DNA of 64,000 bases, taken from NCBI GenBank assembly GCA_963830385.1, contig CAWHMD010000009.1:620001-684000 (forward strand). Reading direction: 5' to 3'. A program made the position numbers and the translations under genes. The DNA is from Bog-532 sp963830385 (GTDB taxonomy: Bacteria; Actinomycetota; Actinomycetes; Streptosporangiales; Streptosporangiaceae). The stretch's first letter is position 1; each line of letters opens with the position of its first letter. Of the stretch, positions 16,426-25,452 are shown piece after piece. Below the pieces are notes generated by a model. That model had not been told where the DNA came from. It saw nothing but the letters and a program-made list of their open reading frames with translations, and did not search any database.

Positions 16426-17624
16426 CGGACGGAGGGCAGGTCCCGGGCCCGCAGCGCCAACTCCAGCTCGAACCGCACGTCCGGGTCATCGAGAGCCGGG
16501 CCGAACATGGCCCGCAGCTGGTTCATCCGGTACCGCGCGGTCTGCCGGTGGATGTGCAGCTGGTCGGCCGTCTGGCCGATACTGCGGGTCTCCAGCCAGG
16601 TCAGCAGGGTGTCGGCCAGCGTCTTGCGGCGGGGCCCGGCGACCCGGCTGAGCGGGGCCAGCCGCACCCGGCTGAGGCGGCCGAGCGCGTCGTGGCCGCG
16701 GCGCAGGACGATCTCGGTCAGGTGCTCGTCGCAGTGCAGCACCTGGTGATGGCCGGTCCCGGCGCCGCTGGGCAGCAGCGCCAGCGTCTCGGCCGCCCAG
16801 GCCAGTGAGGTGGCGGCGGCGGTGACCGGCACGGCCGGCCCGGCCGCCGCCCGCACCCCAGCCAGCGCCTGGTCGAGCATGCGACGGCGGCCCGGGCCGT
16901 CCGGATCGGGGACGATCAGGCACGGCTGCGGCCGCTCGAGGTCGGCCAGCACCTCGGCCGGAAGCGCCAGCCTCCGCACCCCCGTCCCATCAGCCCCTCC
17001 AACCCTGTTAACACTCACAAGCACCACCGACACCAGCCGTGGCAGCCGCCACCCGGCCAGGCTGGCCTGCGCGGCGATGGCGTCGGCCGGGGCCGGGTCG
17101 GTCAGCAGCAACGTGATCAGCCGCTGCCGCCGCCGGGCGGTCTCCTCGGCCGCCCGCCGCTGCACCTGGTCGTAACCGGCGGCCGAGTAGGCGGCGATCT
17201 CGTCGATGTGGATGAGCAACGCCTCGGCCAGCAACCCGAGCGCCTCGGCCGGGATGACCGCGTGGTAGGCGGCCCCGGTCAGCCAGTGCATGACCACCCG
17301 CGCCCCGGTCCGCAACGCGGACTGCAGCATCTCCAGGCTGCGGCCCTCGGCCGCCTCGACCTTGCCGATCCGGTAGAACGTGTCGGCCAGTCGCTGCCGC
17401 GGCGCGTGCGGCCAGGCGATCCGGTCCGCGAACCCGGCGATCGCGGTCTCCGCGCCCAGCCGCAGGTTGCTCGCGTAGACCGGGTCGCCGAGCCGCGCGT
17501 ACTCGGTCACCGCCGCGCTGATCTCGGCCACCATCTGCTCGGCGAGGTCCGGCACCAGCGGCCTGATCTGGTCCGCGACGCCAGGCGGGACCGCGGGCCA
17601 GGTGGTGCCCGGTGCGTGCTTCAT
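16422..17624 (-). CDS. PucR-family transcriptional regulator
   Basis: A 400-residue regulator. The C-terminal HTH reads LLTWLETRSIGQTADQLHIH followed by RQTARYRMNQLRAMFGPALD, the PucR/CdaR-type HTH_30. The N-terminal helical region (VPDLAEQMVAEISAAVTEYA) is a sensor domain of the kind found in many actinobacterial members. The ATG at 17624 follows GGGAG at good spacing and begins MKHAPGTTW; an upstream extension in the same frame looks non-coding. It is co-transcribed with the APH-like kinase. Confidence 0.88.
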   Translation of the reverse strand: MKHAPGTTWPAVPPGVADQIRPLVPDLAEQMVAEISAAVTEYARLGDPVYASNLRLGAETAIAGFADRIAWPHAPRQRLADTFYRIGKVEAAEGRSLEMLQSALRTGARVVMHWLTGAAYHAVIPAEALGLLAEALLIHIDEIAAYSAAGYDQVQRRAAEETARRRQRLITLLLTDPAPADAIAAQASLAGWRLPRLVSVVLVSVNRVGGADGTGVRRLALPAEVLADLERPQPCLIVPDPDGPGRRRMLDQALAGVRAAAGPAVPVTAAATSLAWAAETLALLPSGAGTGHHQVLHCDEHLTEIVLRRGHDALGRLSRVRLAPLSRVAGPRRKTLADTLLTWLETRSIGQTADQLHIHRQTARYRMNQLRAMFGPALDDPDVRFELELALRARDLPSVR

Positions 17625-17849
17625 CTGCGGCTCCCGGCGGGCGGCGTCCGCTCCCCGGTCCGCTCCCGAAGTTACTACCAAGTTAACTTCGCGGTTCGGC
17701 GGTGTCCACCGGGGCTTGTTGTGCATCACGGACAAAAACCCGGCTCGCGACCGAGCATGCGGTACATAGCCGAACTGTCATCCCGGCCTCACCATCAGCT
17801 ACATCGCGCTGTGACGCGCAGCACATTCCTGAGCCGTGGGAGACCGACG

Positions 17850-18869
17850 ATGCCTGCCCCGCACCCCGCCCGCCGAGCCCTCCGTGTCATCCGAGCCCGC
17901 CGCCGCTGGCTGGCCGCCGCCGCAACTGCCCCCGCCGTGGCGCTGGCCCTCACCGCCGTCCTGCCCGCCGGCCCGGCCGCCGCGAGCCCCACGCAGACCT
18001 CTCACCTCACACGAATCGCAAGCACCAATCTCCCCGTGACCTACAACTTCCTGGCCGGGGTGGCGGCCGCGCTGGCCAACCCGAACGCCGCCCCGCCCGG
18101 CGCCGACGACTGGTCCTGTAAGCCCAGCGCGGCCCACCCGTACCCGGTGGTGCTGGTCAACGGGACCGGTGAGGACATGGCCGACGGGTTCAGCGCGCTG
18201 TCCCCGCTGCTGGCCGACAACGGCTACTGCGTGTTCGCGGCCAACTTCGGCGGCAGCCCCGGCAACCTGCTCCAGGGCACCGGCGACATCACCCAGTCGG
18301 CCGCCGAGCTGGCCTCGTTCGTCAGCCAGGTGCTCGCCACCACCGGGGCGGCCAAGGTCGACCTGGTCGGCCACTCCCAGGGCGGCATGATGCCGCGCTA
18401 CTACCTGAAGTTCCTGGGCGGCGCGCCCAAGGTCCAGACGCTGGTCGGGCTGGCCCCGTCCAACCACGGCACCACCCTGGACGGGCTCGCCACCCTCGAG
18501 ACCGAGCTGGCCACCGTGCTGCCGGGCATCTCGTCGGCGCTGGGCCGCGCCTGCCAGGCGTGCGCCCAGCAGATCGCGGGCTCGTCGTTCATGACCAGCC
18601 TCAACGCGGGCGGTGACACCGTGGCCGGCCCCACCTACACGGTCATCGAGACCCGCAACGACGAGATCGTCACCCCCTACACCTCGGCCTTCCTGTCCGG
18701 GCCGAACGTGACCAATATCGTGCTGCAGAACGTCTGCCCGCTCGACCAGACCGACCACATCGGCATCGCCGACGACACGGTGGCTCTGCACCTGGTGCTC
18801 AACGCCCTCGACCCCGCCCGCCCGCAGGCCGTGCCCTGCGTCCCGGTGCTGCCGATCCTGGGTGGCTGA
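17850..18869 (+). CDS. Secreted lipase (lipase class 2 / EstA-like)
   Basis: A 339-residue exported lipase. A long twin-arginine-like or Sec signal peptide (RRALRVIRARRRWLAAAATA ... PAAASP) precedes the mature enzyme. YPVVLVNGTGEDMADGF gives the oxyanion-hole strand, VGHSQGGMMPRYYLKFL is the nucleophile elbow with Ser, and DQTDHIGIADD carries the catalytic His. Cysteines at SCKP, GYCVF, ACQACAQQ and NVCPLD probably form disulfides. It is similar in length and plan to Streptomyces secreted lipases. ATG follows GTGGGAGA. Confidence 0.9.
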   Translation: MPAPHPARRALRVIRARRRWLAAAATAPAVALALTAVLPAGPAAASPTQTSHLTRIASTNLPVTYNFLAGVAAALANPNAAPPGADDWSCKPSAAHPYPVVLVNGTGEDMADGFSALSPLLADNGYCVFAANFGGSPGNLLQGTGDITQSAAELASFVSQVLATTGAAKVDLVGHSQGGMMPRYYLKFLGGAPKVQTLVGLAPSNHGTTLDGLATLETELATVLPGISSALGRACQACAQQIAGSSFMTSLNAGGDTVAGPTYTVIETRNDEIVTPYTSAFLSGPNVTNIVLQNVCPLDQTDHIGIADDTVALHLVLNALDPARPQAVPCVPVLPILGG

Positions 18870-18934
18870 GCATGCCCCACGTTCCCTGAACGCAGGTGTC
18901 GTCAAAGGCCTTTCGTCCAGGAAAACCTGAAAAC

Positions 18935-19110
18935 GTCACGGGTGGGCTTCGCGGCTTTCCGCAAAACCTGCCGAGCAGAATTCCCAGACCTCTTCGGCGC
19001 TGACCGGATCGTCGCTCTCATCAACCGAGACGCCGCTGGTCTGGGCGATGAACATGACCGTCTGCATGGTGAGCGCGGCCGCGCGCCGGGGCCTGGTCCC
19101 CGGGTGCAGC
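18935..19110 (-). pseudogene. C-terminal remnant of a TetR-family regulator
   Basis: On the minus strand a frame reads RRAAALTMQTVMFIAQTSG and then DPVSAEEVWEFCSAGFAESR to a TGA at 18937-18935. This matches the last helix region of TetR-type proteins (PVSAEEVWEFC). No HTH precedes it, and no start with a ribosome site is visible. It is a decayed end piece beside the intact tandem-TetR locus. Confidence 0.5.
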
Positions 19111-19173
19111 GCCTACCATTCTCCCCGTTCTTCATTCTCCGTCGTCTCGCTTTGAGGCGCGGGGCGGCCGTGG

Positions 19174-19506
19174 TCAGCTCGGATGGGCGCGGTACCACTG
19201 CGCCACCGGTGGCCGCTGCGCCAGGTCCATGGCCGGGCTCAGGTCGAGCTTCCCGGCCGCCGCGCTCTCGTTCATCGCCGCCGCCGCGGCCGGGATGTCG
19301 GCGTCGTCCAGTTCGTACACGGTCAGATAGCGGTAGCCCGGCCCGTCCGCGGCCGGATCGACGAGCTCGTACCGGGCCACGCCGCTGATCGACGGCACCG
19401 CGGCCCGCACCTGCGGGATGTGCGTGCTCTCGTACCACTCGTCGAACGCGCCCAGCTGATCCGGCGAAACCGGGCTGGACCAGGCGAGGAAGACGCCCTT
19501 GGCCAT
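19174..19506 (-). CDS. EthD-like / dimeric alpha-beta barrel protein
   Basis: A 110-residue protein. FDEWYESTHIPQVRAAVPSI is the characteristic start of EthD-like and related dimeric ferredoxin-fold proteins, followed by YRYLTVYELDDADIP. Such proteins are often found with degradation enzymes and may stabilise or isomerise intermediates. The ATG follows GGAGGC. A copy of the AACAAACGTT operator lies 34 bases upstream, on the side shared with the tandem-TetR gene, which points to control by it. Confidence 0.8.
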   Translation of the reverse strand: MAKGVFLAWSSPVSPDQLGAFDEWYESTHIPQVRAAVPSISGVARYELVDPAADGPGYRYLTVYELDDADIPAAAAAMNESAAAGKLDLSPAMDLAQRPPVAQWYRAHPS

Positions 19507-19540
19507 GCGCGTGCCTCCGCTTCTCACAAGCTTCAACTGA

Positions 19541-19556
19541 TAACAAACGTTAGGTA
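19541..19556. promoter_or_regulatory. Candidate tandem-TetR operator, copy 1
   Basis: TAACAAACGTTAGGTA, an imperfect palindrome around AACGTT. The identical 16 bases recur at 21133. It lies between the divergent EthD-like gene and the first tandem-TetR gene. Confidence 0.7.
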
Positions 19557-19682
19557 CAAGTCTAGTTGCCTGGAAGTGGTACAGGCAAGGGTGACCAGCG
19601 GAGGATCGCCCACCGTAGCCGCGCCGCACCCCGCCGTCGGCCAAATGCGGACGTGCCGCCCGGCCTCCCGCATAATGGCCGA

Positions 19683-20939
19683 GTGACCGTGTCGCCATCT
19701 TCTGCGCCCAAGACACCTCTCGCCGCCAGGAACCGCCGGCGCGACGAGATCCTCCGGGCGGCGGCCGGCCTGTTCGCCTCGGACGGGTACGCCAGCACCT
19801 CGATGCGCGAGGTCGCCGCTGCCTCGGGCATCCTCCCCGGCAGCCTGTACCACCACTTCGAGTCCAAGGAAGCCATCGCCGTCGAGCTGGTCGAGGAGTA
19901 CCACGCCGACCTGGTCCGGGTCGTCCGCGAGTCGCAGCCCGATCCGGCCGACCCGCTGGCCTCGCTGTACCGGTTCGCGCGCGACATCGCCGACGCCTCC
20001 TGGCAGCACCAGGCCGCGCTGACGATCAGCGTCTTCGACGCGCCCGGCACGGCCAGCTCCAGCCTGCGGACGGTGGTCCGCACCGAGCCCGCCAGCGTCG
20101 ACCGCTACTGGCGCCGCCTGATCAGCGCGGCCGTCGCCGCCGACGCGATCGAGCCCTCGGTGGACAGCCGGATCCTGCGTCACGTGCTCAACCGGACGAT
20201 CGTCGGGGTCGGCCTGGCCTGGGACTACACCGCCGGGTCGGACGCGGTGACGGACTGCATCCTGGCCCTGCTGTTCGACGGCCTGGCCAGCTCGGCCGAC
20301 GATTGCGAGGACCGGTCCAAGCCGGCCCGGATCGTGGACGAGGCCCGGATCCGCTGGAACGAGCAGGCGGCCGAGCAGCGGACCCAGCGCCGCGGCCAGA
20401 TCCTGGACGCCGCCCGCACCGAGTTCGCCCAGCGGGGCTTCGACGCCACCACCGTGCGCGACATCGCCGACGCGGCCGGGGTCAAGGCCAGCAACCTGTA
20501 CCGGTACTTCGAGTCCAAGGACTCGATGATCCGGGAGATCCTCGGCAACTTCTCCGAGCAATTGCTGGCCGCCTACCGCGACGTGATCCGCGCCAGCGCC
20601 GGCACCGTCCAGACCCTCGACGCGATCTTGTGGCTGCTCAACCAGGCCGGCCGGCACTTCAGCCGGGAAGTGGAGATCCTTCAGACGTTCAGCCGCCTGA
20701 TGACCCTCGGCGTCGCCGACACCTACCACGAGGGCGCCGAAGCCCGGCTGGCACTCTTGTCCGACCTGATCGCCCGCGGCGTCGCCGCCGGCGAGCTCAA
20801 CCAGATCGCCGACCCCGCCCTGGTCGCCTCCTGCCTCCGCGAGATCATGTGGGCCCCGATGCGCAACCTTGTGCACATCTCGCCCCAGCGCGTCCGCCAG
20901 TTCCACCGCCAGTCGGTCCTCTCCGGCCTGGCCCGCTAG
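19683..20939 (+). CDS. Regulator with two TetR units in tandem (copy 1)
   Basis: A 418-residue protein made of two complete TetR-like units. Unit 1 has RRDEILRAAAGLFASDGYAS and SGILPGSLYHHFESKEAIAV; unit 2, from about residue 230, has RRGQILDAARTEFAQRGFDA and AGVKASNLYRYFESKDSMIR. Each HTH is followed by its own all-helical ligand-type region. A single TetR is usually about 200 residues, so one chain here carries what is normally a dimer. The GTG start is set by the family N-terminus. Operators sit on both sides of the gene, suggesting self-control and control of the EthD-like gene and the downstream operon. Confidence 0.88.
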   Translation: MTVSPSSAPKTPLAARNRRRDEILRAAAGLFASDGYASTSMREVAAASGILPGSLYHHFESKEAIAVELVEEYHADLVRVVRESQPDPADPLASLYRFARDIADASWQHQAALTISVFDAPGTASSSLRTVVRTEPASVDRYWRRLISAAVAADAIEPSVDSRILRHVLNRTIVGVGLAWDYTAGSDAVTDCILALLFDGLASSADDCEDRSKPARIVDEARIRWNEQAAEQRTQRRGQILDAARTEFAQRGFDATTVRDIADAAGVKASNLYRYFESKDSMIREILGNFSEQLLAAYRDVIRASAGTVQTLDAILWLLNQAGRHFSREVEILQTFSRLMTLGVADTYHEGAEARLALLSDLIARGVAAGELNQIADPALVASCLREIMWAPMRNLVHISPQRVRQFHRQSVLSGLAR

Positions 20940-20964
20940 CCCCGCCGCCCTCCGGCGGCAACAG

Positions 20965-21018
20965 GCGCAATGGCGCCATTGCCCGTGTAAGAGGACGCGC
21001 AAAGGCGCCATTGCCCGT
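20965..21018. repeat. Two 22-bp direct repeats between regulator and operon
   Basis: Two copies differing by one base start at 20965 and 20997 (period 32); both contain GGCGCCATTGCCCGT. The second lies inside a GAGGAC/GTCCTC inverted pair (20991-21022). They fall between the tandem-TetR stop and the next promoter, and may act as a terminator-like structure or protein site. Confidence 0.5.
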
Positions 21019-21132
21019 CCTCCTGCCACGCGCCCGCCCCACCGGGACTCGCCCCCGGGACCAGTCGGTGACCGGGTGTTTTGGGCCACACTGACCCCTT
21101 GATTCGGGTAGGTGCCGGTGTTACGGTCCCGG

Positions 21133-21148
21133 TAACAAACGTTAGGTA
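21133..21148. promoter_or_regulatory. Candidate tandem-TetR operator, copy 2
   Basis: The same 16 bases as copy 1, embedded in GGTAACAAACGTTAGGTAAC. It precedes the amidohydrolase operon, whose first supported start is about 150 bases downstream. Confidence 0.7.
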
Positions 21149-21300
21149 ACACACCTTCGATGATCAGCTACGACGCGGAATCGCAGCTGAGGCGGCGCCA
21201 TGCTCAGCCACGCCAGCGGACCAGCCAGGCAGCTAGGCAGCTAGGCAGCTGGGCAGCGGACCGCCAGGCAGCGGCGAACCAGGAAGGGGCAACGCCAGCG

Positions 21301-22389
21301 ATGGAAGCATCCGGCCAGCAGGCAGCGTCACCGGGCCGAGTGATCGACGCCAGCGTGCACGTGTTCTTCCGGTCGAACGATGACCTGCGCGCCCACATGC
21401 GGGAACCGTTCGCCAGCCGCGGCATCCCCGACGTGGAGATGGACTGGTACGGCGCACCCGGCGGCGAGTACGTGCCCTGGGCCGAGCGCCCGGAGATGTA
21501 CCCCGGGTCGGACCCGGACTTCACCGGCCAGCAGCTGTTCGGGGACCGGGGCGTGGACCTCGCGATCCTGCACCCGATGACCCGCGGCTGCGGGCCGGAC
21601 CGGCACCTGGTGTCGGCCGTCCTGGCCGCCCACAACGAGATGCTGGCCAGCCGGTGGCTTGATCACCCGGCCTACGGCGAGCGGTTCCGCGGCACGATCC
21701 GGCTCAATCCCGAGGACATCGAGGGCGCCCTGCAGGAGCTGGAGCGCTGGCGCGATCACCCGCGGATGGTGCAGATCGGCGTGCCGCTGCAGTCCCACGC
21801 GCTCTACGGCAAGCCGCAGTTCTGGCCGTTGTGGGAGGCGGCCGCCGACGCGGGCCTGCCGGTGGCGGTGCACATCGAGACCGGGACCGGGGTGGACAGC
21901 GCGCCCACCCCCTCCGGGCCGCCGCGGACCTATCCGCAGTACGTCGGGTTCATGGGGCTGAATTACATCTACCACCTGCTGAACATGATCGCCGAAGGCG
22001 TGTTCGAGCGGCTGCCGCACCTGAAGGTGGTGTTCGCCGACGGCGGGGGAGACCTGCTCACCCCGCTGATCTGGCGGATGGACACGTTCGGCCGGCCGCA
22101 CCTGGAGCAGACCCCGTGGGCTCCCGACATCCCCAGCGACTACCTGCCGGGCCACACGCACTTCATCTTCGGGGCGCTGGACGGGCCCGGCGACGCCGAC
22201 ATGGCTGCCGAGTGGCTGGCGATGACCGGCAAGGAGGACATGTTCATGTACGGGTCCAGCTACCCGCACTGGCACACCAGCGACCCCTACACGCTGCCCG
22301 CGCACTGGACCGCCGAGCAGCGCGACAAGGTCCTGTTCGGCAACGCCGCCCGGCTCTACGGCCTGGAGCAGGCCGTCCTGCCCACGTGA
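21301..22389 (+). CDS. Amidohydrolase-2-family protein A (altered metal-site residues)
   Basis: A 362-residue TIM-barrel protein of the amidohydrolase-2 (ACMSD-like) group. VAVHIETGTG and the late YPHW motif mark the barrel. Compared with the neighbour at 22409, two positions that normally hold Asp are changed: VIDASVHVFF where the other has VVDSDVHPVP, and YGSSYPHW where the other has FSSDYPHW. These are metal or catalytic positions, so A may be inactive alone or a partner subunit. ATG at 21301 follows AGGAAGGGG; an upstream in-frame extension crosses a GGCAGCTA repeat and looks non-coding. Confidence 0.8.
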   Translation: MEASGQQAASPGRVIDASVHVFFRSNDDLRAHMREPFASRGIPDVEMDWYGAPGGEYVPWAERPEMYPGSDPDFTGQQLFGDRGVDLAILHPMTRGCGPDRHLVSAVLAAHNEMLASRWLDHPAYGERFRGTIRLNPEDIEGALQELERWRDHPRMVQIGVPLQSHALYGKPQFWPLWEAAADAGLPVAVHIETGTGVDSAPTPSGPPRTYPQYVGFMGLNYIYHLLNMIAEGVFERLPHLKVVFADGGGDLLTPLIWRMDTFGRPHLEQTPWAPDIPSDYLPGHTHFIFGALDGPGDADMAAEWLAMTGKEDMFMYGSSYPHWHTSDPYTLPAHWTAEQRDKVLFGNAARLYGLEQAVLPT

Positions 22390-22408
22390 GAGGGAGACAA
22401 GAACCGTC

Positions 22409-23557
22409 ATGACGATGATCGAGACGCACGATCGCGTACCCAGCACCGAACGGGTCGCCGTCCGGGTCGTGGACTCCGACGTCCACCCGGTGCCACGAGC
22501 GGCCGAGTTCGCCCCCTACATCCCCGACGTGACCCGCAAGCACTACCTGAACCACAAGATCGGCGACACGATCAACTACGATGCGCCGGACTACGCCTTC
22601 GCCAAGGCCATGCGGACCGACACGTTCCCCGCGGACGGCGGGTTCCCCGGCTCCGACCCCGAGCTGGCGTTCAAGCAGCTGATCATGGACGCCGGCTCGG
22701 ACATCGGTGTGCTCGAGCCGGGCGCCCGGAACCATTTCATCCCCGAGGTCACCCAGGGCCTGAAGATCGCGACCAACCACTGGCTGGCCAACCACTGGCT
22801 GGACAGCACCAACAACTGGCACCAGCGCTGGCGCGGGTCGATCTGCGTGGCGGTCGAGGACCCGCAGGGCGCGGCCCGGGAGATCGAGCACTGGGCCGGG
22901 CACCCCTACATGTCCCAGGTGCTGATCAACGCCGAGCCCCGGCCCGCCTGGGGCGACCCCAGGTACGACCCGATCTGGGAAGCCGCGGTCCGGCACAACC
23001 TCCCGGTCAGCTGCCACCTGTCCCGCGGCTACCACGAGGAGCTGCCGACCCCGCCGGTCGGCCTGCCCAGCTACAACCACGACTTCATGGTCACCTACTC
23101 GATGCTGGCCGCGAACCAGGTCATGAGCCTGGTCTTCGACGGCACGTTCGAGCGGTTCCCGACCCTCAAGATCGTCCTGGTCGAGCACGCCTTCACCTGG
23201 ATCCTGCCGCTGATGTGGCGGATGGATGCCATCTACACCGCGCGCCGCGGCGACGTGCCGGACCTCAAGCGCAAGCCGTCGGAGTACGTGAAGGACCACA
23301 TCAAGTTCACCACCCAGCCGCTGGACTACCCCGAGGACAAGCTCGAGCTGACCCGGGCCATGGAGTGGATGGAGGCCGACAAGATCCTGCTGTTCTCCTC
23401 GGACTACCCGCACTGGACCTACGACGACCCGCGCTGGCTGATCAAGCACCTGCCGGACGCCATGCGCGACCGGATCATGCATGAGAACGGCATCGAGACC
23501 TACCTGAACGTGCCGCGCACCGTGCCCAAGCTCGACGGCCAGCAGTTCGTCTACTAG
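22409..23557 (+). CDS. Amidohydrolase-2-family protein B
   Basis: A 382-residue metal-dependent TIM-barrel hydrolase or decarboxylase. VVDSDVHPVPRAAEFAPYIP gives the N-terminal DxH metal motif, PVSCHLSRGYHEE a central His, LVEHAFTWILPLMWRMD the family's barrel strand, and LLFSSDYPHWTYDDP the catalytic Asp. It lies 19 bp after protein A and before a Rieske ferredoxin. Proteins of this group act on carboxylated or cyclic compounds; the substrate here is unknown. Confidence 0.85.
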   Translation: MTMIETHDRVPSTERVAVRVVDSDVHPVPRAAEFAPYIPDVTRKHYLNHKIGDTINYDAPDYAFAKAMRTDTFPADGGFPGSDPELAFKQLIMDAGSDIGVLEPGARNHFIPEVTQGLKIATNHWLANHWLDSTNNWHQRWRGSICVAVEDPQGAAREIEHWAGHPYMSQVLINAEPRPAWGDPRYDPIWEAAVRHNLPVSCHLSRGYHEELPTPPVGLPSYNHDFMVTYSMLAANQVMSLVFDGTFERFPTLKIVLVEHAFTWILPLMWRMDAIYTARRGDVPDLKRKPSEYVKDHIKFTTQPLDYPEDKLELTRAMEWMEADKILLFSSDYPHWTYDDPRWLIKHLPDAMRDRIMHENGIETYLNVPRTVPKLDGQQFVY

Positions 23558-23567
23558 GGGGCAGTGC

Positions 23568-23966
23568 ATGACGGTCACCCAGCCCGGCCAGTCCCACTCG
23601 CTGCCGCAGGGCAGGGAGCACGTGGTCTGCACGGAGGACGAGATCCCGCCCGGCGAGCATCGCGTCTTTCCCATCGGCCGGCACGGCGTCGGGGTTTACA
23701 ACGTCAACGGCGTCTTCTATGCGATCGCGAACTACTGCCCGCACGAGGGTGGTCCCTTGTGCACCGGGCGCGTGCACGGCCGGAGCGTGGTCGCCGACCA
23801 GGCCCCCGGCGGAGCCGGGGTGGTTCGCGACGGCGAGTTCATCTACTGCCCCTGGCATCAGTGGGGCTTCGAGCTGGCCACCGGCACCACTGCGGTCAAG
23901 CCCGAATGGAGCATCCGCACCTACCCGGTGAAGGTGCTCGACAAGAAGGTCATCGTCACGGCCTGA
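23568..23966 (+). CDS. Rieske [2Fe-2S] ferredoxin-like protein
   Basis: A 132-residue soluble Rieske protein. The cluster ligands are CPHEGGPLC and, 40 residues on, CPWHQWGFEL (CxH...CxxH). It has no oxygenase catalytic domain, so it should act as an electron carrier for an oxygenase. The loop between the two motifs is longer than usual (VVADQAPGGAGVVRDG). It starts 10 bases after amidohydrolase B and is clearly in the same operon. Confidence 0.92.
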   Translation: MTVTQPGQSHSLPQGREHVVCTEDEIPPGEHRVFPIGRHGVGVYNVNGVFYAIANYCPHEGGPLCTGRVHGRSVVADQAPGGAGVVRDGEFIYCPWHQWGFELATGTTAVKPEWSIRTYPVKVLDKKVIVTA

Positions 23967-24053
23967 CCGGCCCTCCGGCCTCCGGCCACCAGCCGCCAGC
24001 CACCAGAACGCGTAGCCACGAAGCCCGAAACAGGCGCCCAAGGGAGGGCCGTC

Positions 24054-25406
24054 GTGTCCGAAACAACAGTTACTCCTGCCTCAGTAGACCCGAAGTTCAA
24101 GCCCAGCGACCTCATCACGTTTCGCGGTTACCAGCAGGGCGCCATCGGCTTCCTCCTGTACGGCACCGCGACCGGCGCCGTGTACTTCGTGGTGGCGCCG
24201 CTGTTCGCGGCCATGCTGCCCGACGTCAAGTGGAGCCTGGGCGTCGTCTCGACCGCCCTGCTGATCCGCGGCCTGCTCAGCATCCCGGTCGCCCCGCTGA
24301 CCGGCTGGCTGGTGGCCCGCTACGGAGTCCGGCCCATTGTGATGATCGGCACCGTGTTCACCGCGCTGTTCACCGCGCTGACCGGGACGGTCAGCAACCC
24401 GGTGGAGTTCGGGTTCATCTTCGGTGTCGCGCTGAGCGTCGCGGACTCGTTCATGGGGTTCATCCCGGCCACGACCGTGGTGCACAAGTGGTTCATGAGC
24501 AAGCGCGGCGTCGTGATGGGCCTGGTCAACTCCGGCGCGGGCTTCGGCGGCCTGATCTTCGCCCCGCTCATGTCGGTGCTGGTCGGCAACTTCGGCTGGC
24601 GGCACGCGCTGTACGTGCTGGCTGCCATCATCCTCGTTCTGGGCATCCCCTCCATCTGGCTGAAGCGCGGTCCGCGGGAGGTCGGGCAGTGGGTCGACGG
24701 CGTGGAAGGGCGCGTCATCCCCGAGCAGGGCCGGGCCGACGCGATCGGTACCGTGCAGGCCAGCCTGAGCAAGATGGCCAAGTCCCCGCTGTTCTGGATG
24801 ATCTTCCTGATCTTCGGCATCGAGTCCTGGGCGCTGGGCGTCTACGCCGCCGACCAGGTGCTCTACCTGAAGACGATCGGCGTCGGCTCGCTCACCTCGT
24901 CCGGTGCCCTGGGCGCGGCGGCAGGTATCGCCGCGGTCTCCGGCATCGTGTTCTCCCGGCTCAGCGACCGGTCCAGCCCCTACTACGTGCTGATCTTCTC
25001 CACCTCGCTGATGGCGCTGGGCTCGATAGCGTTCCTCAACGCGCACAACGCGGTGCTGCTGTGGGTCTACTCGGCGCTGTTCGGGGCCGGTTACGGCCTG
25101 ACCGTCCCGACCATCCCGGTCGCGCTGAGCCGGTACTTCGGCGCGCTGGACTTCTCCAGGGCGTTCGGCATGGGGCAGATCCTGGCCGGCACCATGGGCG
25201 GTCTCGGTCCCTGGGTCACCGGCCAGATCGTTGACCACACCAACAGCTACCAGATCCCGATCTACCTGATCACCAGCCTGCTTCTGGTCGGCGTGGTGGT
25301 GGCCATCGCCGCGCGGCCCAGCGCCCGGCTCTTTGCCCGCGGCAAGGAAGCCGGGGGCGCGGTGCCGGAGGGTTCGGCCGCCGACAAGCTGCTGGCCCCG
25401 GAGTAG
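24054..25406 (+). CDS. Major facilitator superfamily transporter
   Basis: A 450-residue, 12-helix carrier. The first helices read GAIGFLLYGTATGAVYFVVA and VVSTALLIRGLLSIPVAPLT, followed by the loop GWLVARYGVRP, the MFS cytoplasmic motif region. The central loop (residues about 200-230, KRGPREVGQWVDGVEGRV) divides the halves. It resembles the oxalate/formate-antiporter-like branch used for organic acids. GTG follows AAGGGAGG. It is likely the uptake carrier for the cluster's substrate. Confidence 0.88.
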   Translation: MSETTVTPASVDPKFKPSDLITFRGYQQGAIGFLLYGTATGAVYFVVAPLFAAMLPDVKWSLGVVSTALLIRGLLSIPVAPLTGWLVARYGVRPIVMIGTVFTALFTALTGTVSNPVEFGFIFGVALSVADSFMGFIPATTVVHKWFMSKRGVVMGLVNSGAGFGGLIFAPLMSVLVGNFGWRHALYVLAAIILVLGIPSIWLKRGPREVGQWVDGVEGRVIPEQGRADAIGTVQASLSKMAKSPLFWMIFLIFGIESWALGVYAADQVLYLKTIGVGSLTSSGALGAAAGIAAVSGIVFSRLSDRSSPYYVLIFSTSLMALGSIAFLNAHNAVLLWVYSALFGAGYGLTVPTIPVALSRYFGALDFSRAFGMGQILAGTMGGLGPWVTGQIVDHTNSYQIPIYLITSLLLVGVVVAIAARPSARLFARGKEAGGAVPEGSAADKLLAPE

Positions 25407-25452
25407 GCAACGAATAAAAGGTGATAGCCACGGGGAGAGCCGGGAACTGCGG

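Noticed and set aside
21225..21265. GGCAGCTA short repeats as coding part of amidohydrolase A
   Set aside because: They lie upstream of the supported ATG at 21301 and encode low-complexity sequence unlike the family N-terminus.
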